Virus record (IMG/VR): IMGVR_UViG_3300022592_000004
Location: 1-63,735 of that record
Reading direction: 5' to 3' (one strand)
DNA length: 63,735 bases
Source of the DNA: a virus
Positions 7,557 to 15,511 of the stretch are shown here, one piece after another (the stretch's first letter is position 1; each line of letters opens with the position of its first letter). Both the position numbers and the translations under genes were made by a program. Below the pieces are notes generated by a model. That model saw only the letters and a program-made list of their open reading frames with translations. It was not told the DNA's origin and did not search any database.

Positions 7557-8024
7557 TTATTTCTTCCTTGGTTTTTTGTTCAGCTGGAGGGATCGAAATT
7601 CTGCGAATAAAACATCTGCCTTTATTCCAAACTCCACGGGCAACGGGAGGAAATGGGGCGCTCCGTGATGCTTCCGAGAGGGGCTGTATGATCGACGGAG
7701 CGCATCCAACTCTAGGCAGATTTCTACCTGGCGCTGCTTTCCCTGTACATAAGGAAGGGCAAGCCTTAGAAGATTCAGTGCCTCTTGCTGGCATAACCTC
7801 AAACGATAATAAGCCGAGCGGCGGCCATGCGATCGCGTATAGAGCCGTTTGGCTCTCGGAAGTAGAGAATTTACAAAATCGATCGTCTTTTTGTCCACCA
7901 TCGTCAATTCGTAGCGGATTACATAGGCTGGAGTCCTTCTCCGGGGGCCTGTATCGCGCTGAATGCCAACATGGCTCTCTGCATCAATCATTGCGGCAAG
8001 ATATCCAAGATGCCATTGTTTCAT
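7557..8024 (-). CDS. LAGLIDADG homing endonuclease
   Basis: The only minus-strand gene. 155 residues from ATG at 8024 (AAAGGA upstream on the minus strand). LGYLAAMIDAES at residues 6-17 is the LAGLIDADG helix with its acidic active-site residue. The later YYRLRLCQQEALNLL and the LPYVQGK-(K/R)xQxE pattern are typical of the single-motif LAGLIDADG fold, which works as a dimer and cuts a long pseudo-palindromic site. It is inserted between codon 8 of the methyltransferase gene and a recoded copy of those same codons, so it is a free-standing mobile element rather than an intron or intein passenger. Confidence 0.85.
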   Translation of the reverse strand: MKQWHLGYLAAMIDAESHVGIQRDTGPRRRTPAYVIRYELTMVDKKTIDFVNSLLPRAKRLYTRSHGRRSAYYRLRLCQQEALNLLRLALPYVQGKQRQVEICLELDALRRSYSPSRKHHGAPHFLPLPVEFGIKADVLFAEFRSLQLNKKPRKK

Positions 8025-8070
8025 CGGAGTATCCTTTGCGTTGTCACCGTGCACACACACAGGAATATAA

Positions 8071-9131
8071 ATGTTAATCCAATCGGATGCAAGGGATATC
8101 CCGCTCAGATCAGAATGCGTTCAGCTGGTTGTTACGTCACCTCCCTACTGGGCCTTGAGAGTTTATCCGCACAAAGATCAGATCGGTCTCGAGCGGACGC
8201 CGCAGGAGTATGTGGCCGAGCTCGTGAAAGTCTTCCGCGAAGTCCGACGCGTTCTCCGGCCGGACGGAGTGCTTTTCATGTGCCTCGGCGACACCTACGC
8301 CACCGGCGCCGGCAAGGTGGGCGGCAGGCCGGGTGGCGGCCCTCGCGGGGAGAAGTGGCGCGGAGCGGGCCCTTACGATCAGGATCGCAAGAAGCGCTGT
8401 CCGCGGGGCCCCATGACCTCGCCGAATCGGATGCCGTTGCCCGGGCTGAAGCCGAAAGACCTAATAGGCATCCCCTGGCGCGCAGCATTGGCGCTTCAGG
8501 AAGACGGATGGTGGTTGCGTAGCGATATAATCTGGGAGAAGCCGAACCCGATCCCGGAGAGCGCCAAGGACAGAGTCTGCAGATCGCACGACTACATCTT
8601 CATGCTGTCAAAGTCCCGCCACTATTATTGGAACCGGGACGCCGTCAGAGAACCCCTGAGCGACGGGCCTCTTGGCGGCCGGCAGATGGCGGAAATGAGC
8701 GGCAAAACCGCAGCGCCGCGGAGAAAGGATTATCACGATGGCCGACTCGACAGATTCAGCGCTGGCAACGTGCCCAAGAAGCCGCCACTCGTCGGAGCTC
8801 ACGGCAGTCTTGCGCAGGACGGACAGGGAATGCGCATGCCCGGGAAATGGACAGCGCCAGGCGGCAGAAACGTGCGATCCGTGTGGACGATCGCCACGGA
8901 GCAGTATGGCGGAATCACTTTGCCGTGTTCCCTCGTCGACTCGCGGAGCGCTGCATTCTCCTCGCGAGCCGTCCTGGTGACCTGGTATTCGATCCCTTCG
9001 TGGGCTCCGGCACTACCGTGATGGCGGCGCAGAACCTCGGGCGCCGCGGGTGTGGCAGCGATTTAGCCTACCACGATCTGAGTCGCGAGAGGATCAACGG
9101 ACCTTTGTTTGCGGCGACGGTGAACCAATGA
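8071..9131 (+). CDS. Beta-class DNA methyltransferase, frameshifted
   Basis: Site-specific DNA methyltransferase using S-adenosylmethionine. TSPPYWAL near residue 28 is motif IV (S-P-P-Y is common in N4-cytosine enzymes); DPFVGSGTT near the C-terminus is the AdoMet-binding motif I, giving the beta-class order IV then I. The two halves are in different frames: the first runs to about 8912 (IATEQYGG), and the sense continues in the frame HFAVFPRRLAERC from 8914 to TGA 9131, as if one base were missing. Start ATG 8071 has its own AGGA. The frameshift may be real inactivation or a sequence error; no obvious slippery site. The 5' end is rebuilt after the endonuclease insertion. Confidence 0.8.
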
Positions 9132-9514
9132 AGAAGATCTTTGACATGGGACGAAACATGACCATCGACCAGATAAATGTGAAAATAGACGACATCGCCG
9201 AGCGGGCCAATAAGAAGGTCGACGACCTTATCCAGAGGACGTTCGAAACGGCCTACAAAGATCTTGACCGCGTCACGGGCATGAACATGGGAGCTGAAGG
9301 CAGTTTTGGCTTCAGCCCCTTCAGGGACCCATCCATTATTATCTGGGAACGCTTGGAGGATGCACAGCATGAGGCCGTGAGAAAGGCCGCGGGCGGGGCG
9401 CCCGGCCCCCCAGGCATCATTGACCTGGGCCGCGGGGACTATCGGGATGCGACGGGAGATGTCGAGCGAGAAGATCGGATGCTAGGGGACGGCCCACCAA
9501 AGGAAAAGGAGTAG
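9128..9514 (+). CDS. Hypothetical protein, 128 aa
   Basis: ATG 9128 overlaps the methyltransferase stop (ATGA). Helical first half (residues 10-50), then a Pro/Gly-rich and acidic tail (GAPGPPG near 95). No family recognised. Last gene before a promoter, so probably the end of a transcription unit. Confidence 0.55.
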   Translation: MKKIFDMGRNMTIDQINVKIDDIAERANKKVDDLIQRTFETAYKDLDRVTGMNMGAEGSFGFSPFRDPSIIIWERLEDAQHEAVRKAAGGAPGPPGIIDLGRGDYRDATGDVEREDRMLGDGPPKEKE

Positions 9515-9539
9515 AGAAATATCTCGTCGAAAGAATAAT

Positions 9540-9568
9540 TTGCTATACACCGGGCATGTCTCTATGAT
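9540..9568 (+). promoter_or_regulatory. Sigma70-type promoter
   Basis: TTGCTA (-35), 17-bp spacer, TATGAT (-10, five of six matches), in an 80-bp AT-rich intergenic gap, unlike its GC-rich surroundings. The expected transcript start is near 9575, about 20 bases before the ATG at 9596, which has GAGAGGAA upstream. Confidence 0.65.
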
Positions 9569-9595
9569 ATTACTCTACACGAGAGGAACCAACCC

Positions 9596-9814
9596 ATGGC
9601 AATCAACGGGCAGGAAGTTACTGAGACCGCCGAGCAAGAGCCGCCGGCGAAGACCGAAAAACAAGTCGACGACCTGATGCGCGGGCTGGTTGGAAAGCTG
9701 GTCACGGGTGCATCGTTCAGCTTGGAAGACGGCTTCCTCATCGAAATCGACGACATGATTCGATTTCGTTCCTGCTGCGAGCACACGCTGGTAATGCACA
9801 GGAAGGTTCAATGA
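9596..9814 (+). CDS. Hypothetical protein, 72 aa
   Basis: First gene after the promoter at 9540; ATG 9596. Polar, Glu-rich N-terminus and a small hydrophobic alpha/beta core. Shares the K-x-VDDL-x-R phrase with the gene at 9128 (KKVDDLIQR and KQVDDLMRG), which hints at a distant relation. Overlaps the next gene by four bases. Confidence 0.55.
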   Translation: MAINGQEVTETAEQEPPAKTEKQVDDLMRGLVGKLVTGASFSLEDGFLIEIDDMIRFRSCCEHTLVMHRKVQ

Positions 9815-10017
9815 CCTACAGGCTGGGCGCCCGCGTGCGCCTCAAGGAGATTCATCAGTTCCAGGCGCATTGGAAGAAAAATCGAGAGCGCCTTGGCACG
9901 ATCGTGAGACTGGCTTTGGACCTGAACGGCTGCGATGGTGCCTGCCTGGTGTTGTGGGACGGTAAAATGAGCCTTGACGAATATTATCTTCATGAACTGG
10001 ACCTGGTAGAGGCATGA
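9811..10017 (+). CDS. Small SH3-like barrel protein, 68 aa
   Basis: The arrangement GARVRL, GTIVRLALDL, LVLWDGKMSLDEYYLHELDLV follows the five-strand SH3-like barrel seen in many small phage proteins of about 65 residues. Coupled to both neighbours by four-base overlaps. Fold assignment is from pattern only; function unknown. Confidence 0.55.
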   Translation: MTYRLGARVRLKEIHQFQAHWKKNRERLGTIVRLALDLNGCDGACLVLWDGKMSLDEYYLHELDLVEA

Positions 10018-10340
10018 CAGAGGAATTTTTCGCGGCTGAAAAAGTGGTGTGGCAGTTATTCGAGAGAGACCATTTCCGGCATCTCCACCTCACGATTTTC
10101 AGAAAGCAGCGTGCCAATGTCCTTGTGCGGTCGTTTGACCCGTCGGAAAGCGCCCAGATGACATTCTGTACCATGGTTCCACAGTTCTGGGTCGTTCCGA
10201 TCACGGGGATAATGATCACCTGGTGCTACTGCCCGGTCGAAAAAACATTCTTCTACGAGACCAGACATTATGATTCGGATCCGCTGCAGAGGGCTCTTGA
10301 CGAGCGAAGGGACAAGGTGCGCAAATGGACGGCTATGTGA
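10014..10340 (+). CDS. Hypothetical protein, 108 aa
   Basis: ATG 10014 overlaps the previous stop. Aromatic-rich, with a hydrophobic central stretch (VVPITGIMITWCYC) that could be a buried beta sheet or a membrane segment; the flanking residues argue for a globular protein. No recognised motif. Confidence 0.5.
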   Translation: MTEEFFAAEKVVWQLFERDHFRHLHLTIFRKQRANVLVRSFDPSESAQMTFCTMVPQFWVVPITGIMITWCYCPVEKTFFYETRHYDSDPLQRALDERRDKVRKWTAM

Positions 10341-10645
10341 AGATCGGATTTGGGCCCACTGGCACAGAGGAAGACCCCTCTAAAATTCCCTCGAAGCTGA
10401 TGGAGAAGATCGATCTTGCCAGGGAGATGTGCGAGGATTTCGCCGGTATCATGTCCAAGGCCGGGTTCTTTGTTTTCATGCAAGTCGTTGCGGCACAGGA
10501 GTGCCCCGACGGTTTGGCGGTGTTTTTCAACAAGATCGTAAGGCCGGATCAGGCAGCAGTGCTCCTGGATAAAATATCGAATGGTTCAGGCGCGATAAGA
10601 AAAAGATTTGGGGTACAAGACGGTAATGAGCGAAAACCCAGCTGA
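10325..10645 (+). CDS. Hypothetical protein, 106 aa
   Basis: ATG 10325, overlapping the previous gene by 16 bases. Mainly helical with a hydrophobic centre (GFFVFMQVVAAQE). No catalytic residues or family recognised. Confidence 0.5.
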   Translation: MDGYVKIGFGPTGTEEDPSKIPSKLMEKIDLAREMCEDFAGIMSKAGFFVFMQVVAAQECPDGLAVFFNKIVRPDQAAVLLDKISNGSGAIRKRFGVQDGNERKPS

Positions 10646-10862
10646 TCGGATCACCCTGGAACGGAAGGTGGAGACGCTCGTTGACCAACTGGCGGGGTTC
10701 GACGAGAGGATACACCGGATCGAAAGCAAAGTTGAGGAGATCATTGACTGGATGAACAAGTTGTTCAAACAGGTCAATCCGATCGTCATCGAGTATACAA
10801 AAAACAAAGCCCTTTATGGGAATGGGACAGGAAATCCTCCACCAAGACAGGAGAAACCGTGA
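10626..10862 (+). CDS. Small coiled-coil protein, 78 aa
   Basis: Start at ATG 10626 (an upstream TTG at 10608 is possible). Residues 8-50 form a heptad pattern typical of a short trimeric or dimeric coiled coil (LERKVETLVDQLAGFDERIHR), followed by a polar tail. It overlaps the kinase-like gene by four bases, so the two are probably co-translated. Confidence 0.55.
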   Translation: MSENPADRITLERKVETLVDQLAGFDERIHRIESKVEEIIDWMNKLFKQVNPIVIEYTKNKALYGNGTGNPPPRQEKP

Positions 10863-11869
10863 CGAGAACAATATTCGAACCCTTTATGACTTATGCCAAA
10901 AAGATCGAGGCCGCCACAAAGTTCGGAAATCTCCTGGAACCCGGGGACGATCGCGATCGCATGTTCAAGAGGTATTCCAAGATTGTGCATCCGGATGTCG
11001 CGCCGGAGCCGCTCAAGGAGAGGGCTGAGGTCGTGTTCGCGAGACTGAACCAGCTCTACAGCGAAGAAACGAAGCCTCCCATTGTGCACCCGGTTGTAAT
11101 TGCTGGCTATGTCGTGATGGGGCCGCTCTCCAAAGGGGATATCGCAGATCTCTATGAGGCCCAGCACGCCGCCGGCGGAAGATTCGTGCTGAAGATTTCC
11201 AGGAGTCCGAAGGATAACGACCTCATGGATCGAGAGGCCGCGGCGCTCAAGGTTCTGCGTCCACCAAAGCCGAGTGTCAATGACATCGACTTTTTCAAAT
11301 ATATTCCAGAACTCCACGCCTCAACAAAAGCATCCGGCCGCCGCGTCAATGTGATCAGCGAGGCCGTGGATTGCATCAGCCTCAAGGAGATCGTTGCGTG
11401 TCAGGACGGAATAGGCGACTTCCGCCACATCGTGTGGATGGGGAATCGCGCCTTGAGCGCTCTTGGATATCTCCACCGGCAGGGCGTGATCCACGGTGCG
11501 GTGCTGCCACCGCACCTGATGTATCGGCCTGCAGACCACGGGTTTCAGTTGGTCGACTACTGCTACTCGTGCCAGGTCGAGAACAATGAGAAAGTGCCGG
11601 CGATGGCCAAGGAATATCAGGATTGGTACGCGCCGGAGATCATCAAGAAGAGGCCGGCTTCGGCCGCGACGGACATCTTCATGCTGATGACGACATTGAA
11701 AAAAGTCGCCAACAACATGCCAACTCGATTTCGGGATCTTATTACCTGGTGCACAGCAGGTTCGCCGGCCTCCAGGCCGGGCGACGCCTGGTTTGTCCAG
11801 GATAAGTGGGCGACCCTGGCGAAAGAAGAGTATGGGAAGCCCAAGTTCGTGCCGTTCACACTTAAATAA
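10859..11869 (+). CDS. J-domain protein kinase-like (probable pseudokinase)
   Basis: 336 residues from a GTG overlapping the previous stop. Residues 8-70 look like a truncated J domain: YSKIVHPDV carries the HPD tripeptide at 44-46. Residues 85-310 follow a protein kinase: LKIS (ATP-binding Lys112), HGAVLPPHLMY at 212-222 in place of HRD-x-K-P-x-N, VDYCYS at 232 in place of DFG, WYAPE near 256-260, and TDIFML at 271. The catalytic-loop Asp is Ala, while the DFG Asp and the APE are kept, so phosphotransfer is doubtful. Followed by a vWA protein. Confidence 0.75.
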   Translation: MTRTIFEPFMTYAKKIEAATKFGNLLEPGDDRDRMFKRYSKIVHPDVAPEPLKERAEVVFARLNQLYSEETKPPIVHPVVIAGYVVMGPLSKGDIADLYEAQHAAGGRFVLKISRSPKDNDLMDREAAALKVLRPPKPSVNDIDFFKYIPELHASTKASGRRVNVISEAVDCISLKEIVACQDGIGDFRHIVWMGNRALSALGYLHRQGVIHGAVLPPHLMYRPADHGFQLVDYCYSCQVENNEKVPAMAKEYQDWYAPEIIKKRPASAATDIFMLMTTLKKVANNMPTRFRDLITWCTAGSPASRPGDAWFVQDKWATLAKEEYGKPKFVPFTLK

Positions 11870-11885
11870 CGAAAGGAAATCACCC

Positions 11886-12923
11886 ATGGGTGGAAGTAGC
11901 TATTCAAAACACGATTACGACAGCCGAAGCAGCATGCGGTCGAGCCATGCCGCGATTCACCACATGTCCATCGATGACGCGACATTTGCCCACAGCCGCG
12001 ACATCAAGGACGGGACGATCGCCGCGAAAGTCCACGCAAGTCTGGATCCGAAGGGCGTGAAGATCCGCGAGGCTCGGGACTCAGACAAGCATCCGGTCAG
12101 CGTTCCGGTTGCGATCCTTTGTGACACGACCGGATCGATGGGCGGCGTTCCGAAGATCATCCAGAAGGAACTCTCCCACCTGATGGGCTGCTTCCTGGAT
12201 GACAAGGCGTCCGGCAAGAAATATCTCGGCGAGGGATATCCGGCGATTCTCATCGGCGCCGTCGACGACTACGACGCCATGGCTCACTTTGGCCATAATG
12301 GAACGTTGCAGGTCGGGCAGTTCGAGTCCGGAATCGAGATCGATGACAATCTCACCAACCTCTGGATCACCGCCATGGGCGGAGGAACCTACGACGAGGA
12401 CTATGAGCTCGGCCTCTATTTCATGGCCCGGCACACGGCTCACGATCACTTCGAAAAGCGCGGCCGCAAGGGATACATCTTCATGATCGGCGACGAACAC
12501 GCCTATCGGAGGCTTCGCAAGGCCGTGGTGGCGGACATCATCGGCGACACCCTTCAGGAAGACATGACCCTCGAGGAGATCCTGAAGGAAGCCCAGGAGC
12601 GCTACCATGTGTTCATGATCATTCCGAACATGACCAGCTACTACAACGATCCGGAACTGGAAAAGTGGTGGGTCGGTCATCTCGGACAGCAAAACGTGAT
12701 CAAACTCGCGGATCCGGAGAAGATCTGCCAGTGTATCGTTTCGGCCGTGGCGATCTGCGAGGAATACGTCGGTCTCGACGAACTCGTCGCGGACGGCGTG
12801 GCTGACAAGAACGTCTCGGGTGCACTGGTGCACCTGGCCAAGGCGGCCGGAGACATCAGCAGGTATTCCGCGGACGGTCTGCCGGCGGTCGCGGGCGCTC
12901 CGGGAGGAGTCGATCGCCTATGA
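11886..12923 (+). CDS. Von Willebrand factor A domain protein, 345 aa
   Basis: ATG 11886 follows AAAGGAAA; the open frame above it lies inside the kinase gene. ILCDTTGSM with Asp80 is a MIDAS motif (D-x-T-G-S) that binds a divalent metal. Later elements include a conserved Thr/Gly loop (AMGGGTYDEDYE) and the strand GYIFMIGDE. Gene order J-domain/kinase-like then vWA resembles the kinase-vWA pairs of bacterial stress systems, in which vWA proteins act as scaffolds. Substrate and role in the phage are unknown. Unlike the vWA protein at 22589 it has no TROVE domain. Confidence 0.8.
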   Translation: MGGSSYSKHDYDSRSSMRSSHAAIHHMSIDDATFAHSRDIKDGTIAAKVHASLDPKGVKIREARDSDKHPVSVPVAILCDTTGSMGGVPKIIQKELSHLMGCFLDDKASGKKYLGEGYPAILIGAVDDYDAMAHFGHNGTLQVGQFESGIEIDDNLTNLWITAMGGGTYDEDYELGLYFMARHTAHDHFEKRGRKGYIFMIGDEHAYRRLRKAVVADIIGDTLQEDMTLEEILKEAQERYHVFMIIPNMTSYYNDPELEKWWVGHLGQQNVIKLADPEKICQCIVSAVAICEEYVGLDELVADGVADKNVSGALVHLAKAAGDISRYSADGLPAVAGAPGGVDRL

Positions 12924-13258
12924 AAGTCAGGAAAAGGCCCGTCATCATCGATGCCGAGGAATTCGTTCTCGGGAAGGTTCCGCGACCGGATGGCGTTGAG
13001 GCCGTTTTGGTGTCCAGGCAGAACGAGCACATCTGCCTGGGGAGATATACCAAGGATACGGATCCGAACGCCTTTGACGCCGACGTAGCATTTGGGGTCT
13101 TCACCAGCGATGGGTGGAAGACCATCCACAGTGGAGACTTTGTCATGACAGGAGAAAAGGGTGACAAACGGGTCTGCACACGCCAAGTCTTTGAGGAAAT
13201 CTTCGAGATCGTGTCAGATGATGGAATAGACGGTCCGCCGTTCAACTGCGATCACTGA
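12920..13258 (+). CDS. Conserved phage protein of the KxRK-P family, 112 aa
   Basis: Begins MKVRKRPVIIDAEEF and ends in a GDFVMTGEKGDKRVCTRQVFEEIFEIV segment. This start and the later GD-(Y/F)-x-(I/V)-T-G-x-K-G phrase are recognisable in a very common tailed-phage protein of unknown function. Length is usual for the family. Overlaps the vWA stop by four bases and precedes the synthetase. Confidence 0.7.
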   Translation: MKVRKRPVIIDAEEFVLGKVPRPDGVEAVLVSRQNEHICLGRYTKDTDPNAFDADVAFGVFTSDGWKTIHSGDFVMTGEKGDKRVCTRQVFEEIFEIVSDDGIDGPPFNCDH

Positions 13259-13265
13259 GGAAAAG

Positions 13266-14597
13266 ATGAGAGCGTTTCTGGTTGCTGGTCTGGCCTTTGG
13301 GGACGAGGGCAAGGGATCGATGGTGGATTTCCTCGTCCGCCATTACGGCGCCAAGCTTGTCGTGCGCTATAATGGTGGACCGCAGGCGGCTCATAACGTG
13401 GTGACCCCTGACGGCCAGCACCACACCTTTTCGCAATTCGGGTCCGGCAGCTTTGTTCCCGAGTGCCGGACCCTTCTCTACAAAACAATGCTCGTGGATC
13501 CCTATGCGATGCTCAACGAGGCGGAAGTCTGGGCCAAGAACCATCCTGAACTTCCCGGCCTACTCGGGCGGATCACGGTCGATCCGGGCTGTGTTGTGAT
13601 CACGCCCTGGCATGCGATGGCGAACAGAATTAAGGAAGAAGCGCTTGGAACCGCAAGGCACGGGTCCTGCGGGCTGGGGATAGGCGAATCTCGATCCGAT
13701 CAGGAAAACGGACTGTGGTTTCAGGTTTCCGACATTTTCTCCGATGCCGGCACATCGACGAGACTGCTCGCGGCGATAAAGGGGAAAAAGATTGAGGAGA
13801 TGCGCGAGCTCTCGAATGAGACCGATTATGGGCGCAAGATGCTTCGGCGGATGAAGGATGTCGATCCCCACGAATTGCTGTTCTTCTATCGTGAGAAATG
13901 GGCCCCAAGGATACAACTCGCAAACGTGATGGATTTTCTGCGAGGGTCTTGGCATGAGACCGTTGTGTTCGAGGGGTCGCAGGGAGTTCTCATAGATCAG
14001 GATCTTGGGTTTTTCCCCTACGTGACCTGGACGGACTGCACATTTGGAAACCTGCGCATTCTCCTTGCCTGCATCGCCAGATACGCTGAACTCGAGGTTG
14101 TTAAGATCGGCGTCACCCGGGCCTATTTCGTGCGCCATGGTCCTGGCCCGTTCATAACCGAGACGAGCAGCCACGGGTATCCCGAGAGGTATAATGCGAA
14201 CGGCCCGTGGCAGGGCCCCGTGCGGAAGGGGGATATTGATTTCGTCGCCCTGCGGTATGCGCTCAAGGCGATTGGCGGCGTGGATCGGCTTGCCCTGACG
14301 CACATGGATTCGATCAACAAATACGGGACCCAATATTGCGACGGGTATCGAGCGGAGCATATGGGTTCTCTGATCAAGGACATTGCCGGCGTTCAGCTGA
14401 CCATGCTCGATCAGTTCCAGCCTCACCTAAAATCCACCGTCAACATGGTCGAAACCGCCGAAGAGCAACTCGGAGTTCGAGTGGGCTACACATCATGGGG
14501 GCCAACCGCAAATGACAAATTGGTTGCGAAATCTGTTGAAGAAGAAATACTCTCCGTACCAGTGGGCACGAACTCACATGAGAAAAGTCGAGTGTGA
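13266..14597 (+). CDS. Adenylosuccinate synthetase homologue (PurA/PurZ superfamily)
   Basis: 443 residues; ATG 13266 after GAGGAAAAG. GLAFGDEGKGS at residues 8-18 is the P-loop with the catalytic Asp13. RYNGGPQAAH places the second catalytic residue at His43, though PurA normally has GGHNAGH. FEGSQGVLIDQDLGFFPYVT and GPGPFITE match later PurA signatures. PurA joins IMP and aspartate using GTP; phage PurZ makes the 2-aminoadenine precursor from dGMP and typically lacks this Asp, to my recollection. Keeping Asp13 favours PurA-like chemistry. The unusual GGPQAAH and ARHGSCGLGIGE segments mark a divergent clade whose purine substrate is open. No partner genes of the 2-aminoadenine pathway occur here. 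Confidence 0.85.
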   Translation: MRAFLVAGLAFGDEGKGSMVDFLVRHYGAKLVVRYNGGPQAAHNVVTPDGQHHTFSQFGSGSFVPECRTLLYKTMLVDPYAMLNEAEVWAKNHPELPGLLGRITVDPGCVVITPWHAMANRIKEEALGTARHGSCGLGIGESRSDQENGLWFQVSDIFSDAGTSTRLLAAIKGKKIEEMRELSNETDYGRKMLRRMKDVDPHELLFFYREKWAPRIQLANVMDFLRGSWHETVVFEGSQGVLIDQDLGFFPYVTWTDCTFGNLRILLACIARYAELEVVKIGVTRAYFVRHGPGPFITETSSHGYPERYNANGPWQGPVRKGDIDFVALRYALKAIGGVDRLALTHMDSINKYGTQYCDGYRAEHMGSLIKDIAGVQLTMLDQFQPHLKSTVNMVETAEEQLGVRVGYTSWGPTANDKLVAKSVEEEILSVPVGTNSHEKSRV

Positions 14598-14778
14598 CAC
14601 ATTCGGTTTGGCAATTGACCGCGAAAATATGAAGGTCATGATGAAGTTCAGCGAGAACATAAGCCTGCTGACCATGGATCCGGACGAGGCGCAAAGGCTC
14701 GGAGTTGCCATAATCTACGCCGCGGAGAGTCTCAAACATATGCAGGCAGGAGAACCCAGTGGCCAAAAGTCACCGTAA
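14512..14778 (+). CDS. Hypothetical protein, 88 aa
   Basis: The open frame starts at ATG 14512, overlapping the synthetase by 86 bases; a second ATG at 14578 would leave a 20-base overlap and is equally plausible. From there the product is a compact alpha/beta protein ending in a helix (DEAQRLGVAIIYAAESL). No family recognised. Confidence 0.5.
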   Translation: MTNWLRNLLKKKYSPYQWARTHMRKVECDTFGLAIDRENMKVMMKFSENISLLTMDPDEAQRLGVAIIYAAESLKHMQAGEPSGQKSP

Positions 14779-15010
14779 CAACGCGAGAGCCGGGGAGAAG
14801 ATAGCATCGGTCGCCTACAGGAATAAGGAGCTGAGAAGGTCGAAAAAGGACTACGTGGGACCGTGGACCGTGACCTTCAAATGCGCTAAGATCGTTTTCA
14901 TCAGCATGGCAGGCAGCTCAGAGGTTCGGGACGTCGCCATGGACCTCCATTCGATGAGCAACTGCAAGTTGCCCGGGTGTCATCCGACGACCTTCAAACA
15001 GGAGAAATAG
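14759..15010 (+). CDS. Basic small protein, 83 aa
   Basis: GTG 14759 with AGGAG upstream. Lys/Arg-rich N-terminal third, then a short beta-strand core and a Cys pair near 67-72. Possibly nucleic-acid binding because of its charge; no family recognised. Confidence 0.5.
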   Translation: MAKSHRNNARAGEKIASVAYRNKELRRSKKDYVGPWTVTFKCAKIVFISMAGSSEVRDVAMDLHSMSNCKLPGCHPTTFKQEK

Positions 15011-15012
15011 GA

Positions 15013-15216
15013 ATGCCGTTCCCGAAGGATGAAAAGGAACTGGACGCGGCGGGCTATAAATTTCTGTTTTCCACTCAATGCCGGTCCTGCAGGGCGCCGA
15101 TCGAGATGTGGGAGACTCCCAACGGAAAGAAGATCCCTCTCAACGATGACTACACGGCCCACTTCAGCAACTGTCCCGACGCCGACAAATTTAGAAAGCC
15201 GCGAGGTAAATCATGA
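15013..15216 (+). CDS. Zinc-binding small protein, 67 aa
   Basis: ATG 15013, two bases after the previous stop. CRSC near residue 23 and a later His/Cys pair (HFSNC near 51-55) form a C-C-H-C zinc site around a short beta hairpin (NGKKIPLNDD). This pattern is found in many small phage proteins described only as hypothetical. Confidence 0.6.
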   Translation: MPFPKDEKELDAAGYKFLFSTQCRSCRAPIEMWETPNGKKIPLNDDYTAHFSNCPDADKFRKPRGKS

Positions 15217-15509
15217 GTGAAGAGATGCCTACGATCCAAATCGAGATGCGCGTGATCGAGCACATGCGCCAGACGATGATGGCGCACTTAATTACCCACC
15301 ACGCGGAGATCGACAAGCACATTTCGGCGGTAATCGAGCACTTTAATTACAAGAGGGCTGTAGAGCAGGAAACAATAAGATGTCTTGATTCCCAGATGCG
15401 AAAATCGGTAGAGTGGGCCGTATCCGAGGTCTTCTACGACAAAAAGGTCGGGGAAGCCCTCAAGGCCGCGGTCCTTGAAGTCCTCCAAAGGAGGGCAGAA
15501 AGCGAGTAA
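15213..15509 (+). CDS. Hypothetical helical protein, 98 aa
   Basis: ATG 15213 overlaps the previous stop. Almost entirely helical with several His, and alternating charged residues suggesting oligomerisation. Similar small helical proteins sit next to the phage metallopeptidase in other phages as far as I recall, but no specific family is assigned. Confidence 0.55.
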   Translation: MSEEMPTIQIEMRVIEHMRQTMMAHLITHHAEIDKHISAVIEHFNYKRAVEQETIRCLDSQMRKSVEWAVSEVFYDKKVGEALKAAVLEVLQRRAESE

Positions 15510-15511
15510 TC

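Noticed and set aside
13266-14597. Calling this gene purZ and the genome a 2-aminoadenine genome
   Set aside because: Asp13 is retained, and no DatZ, MazZ or matching polymerase is in the window; the evidence does not allow it.
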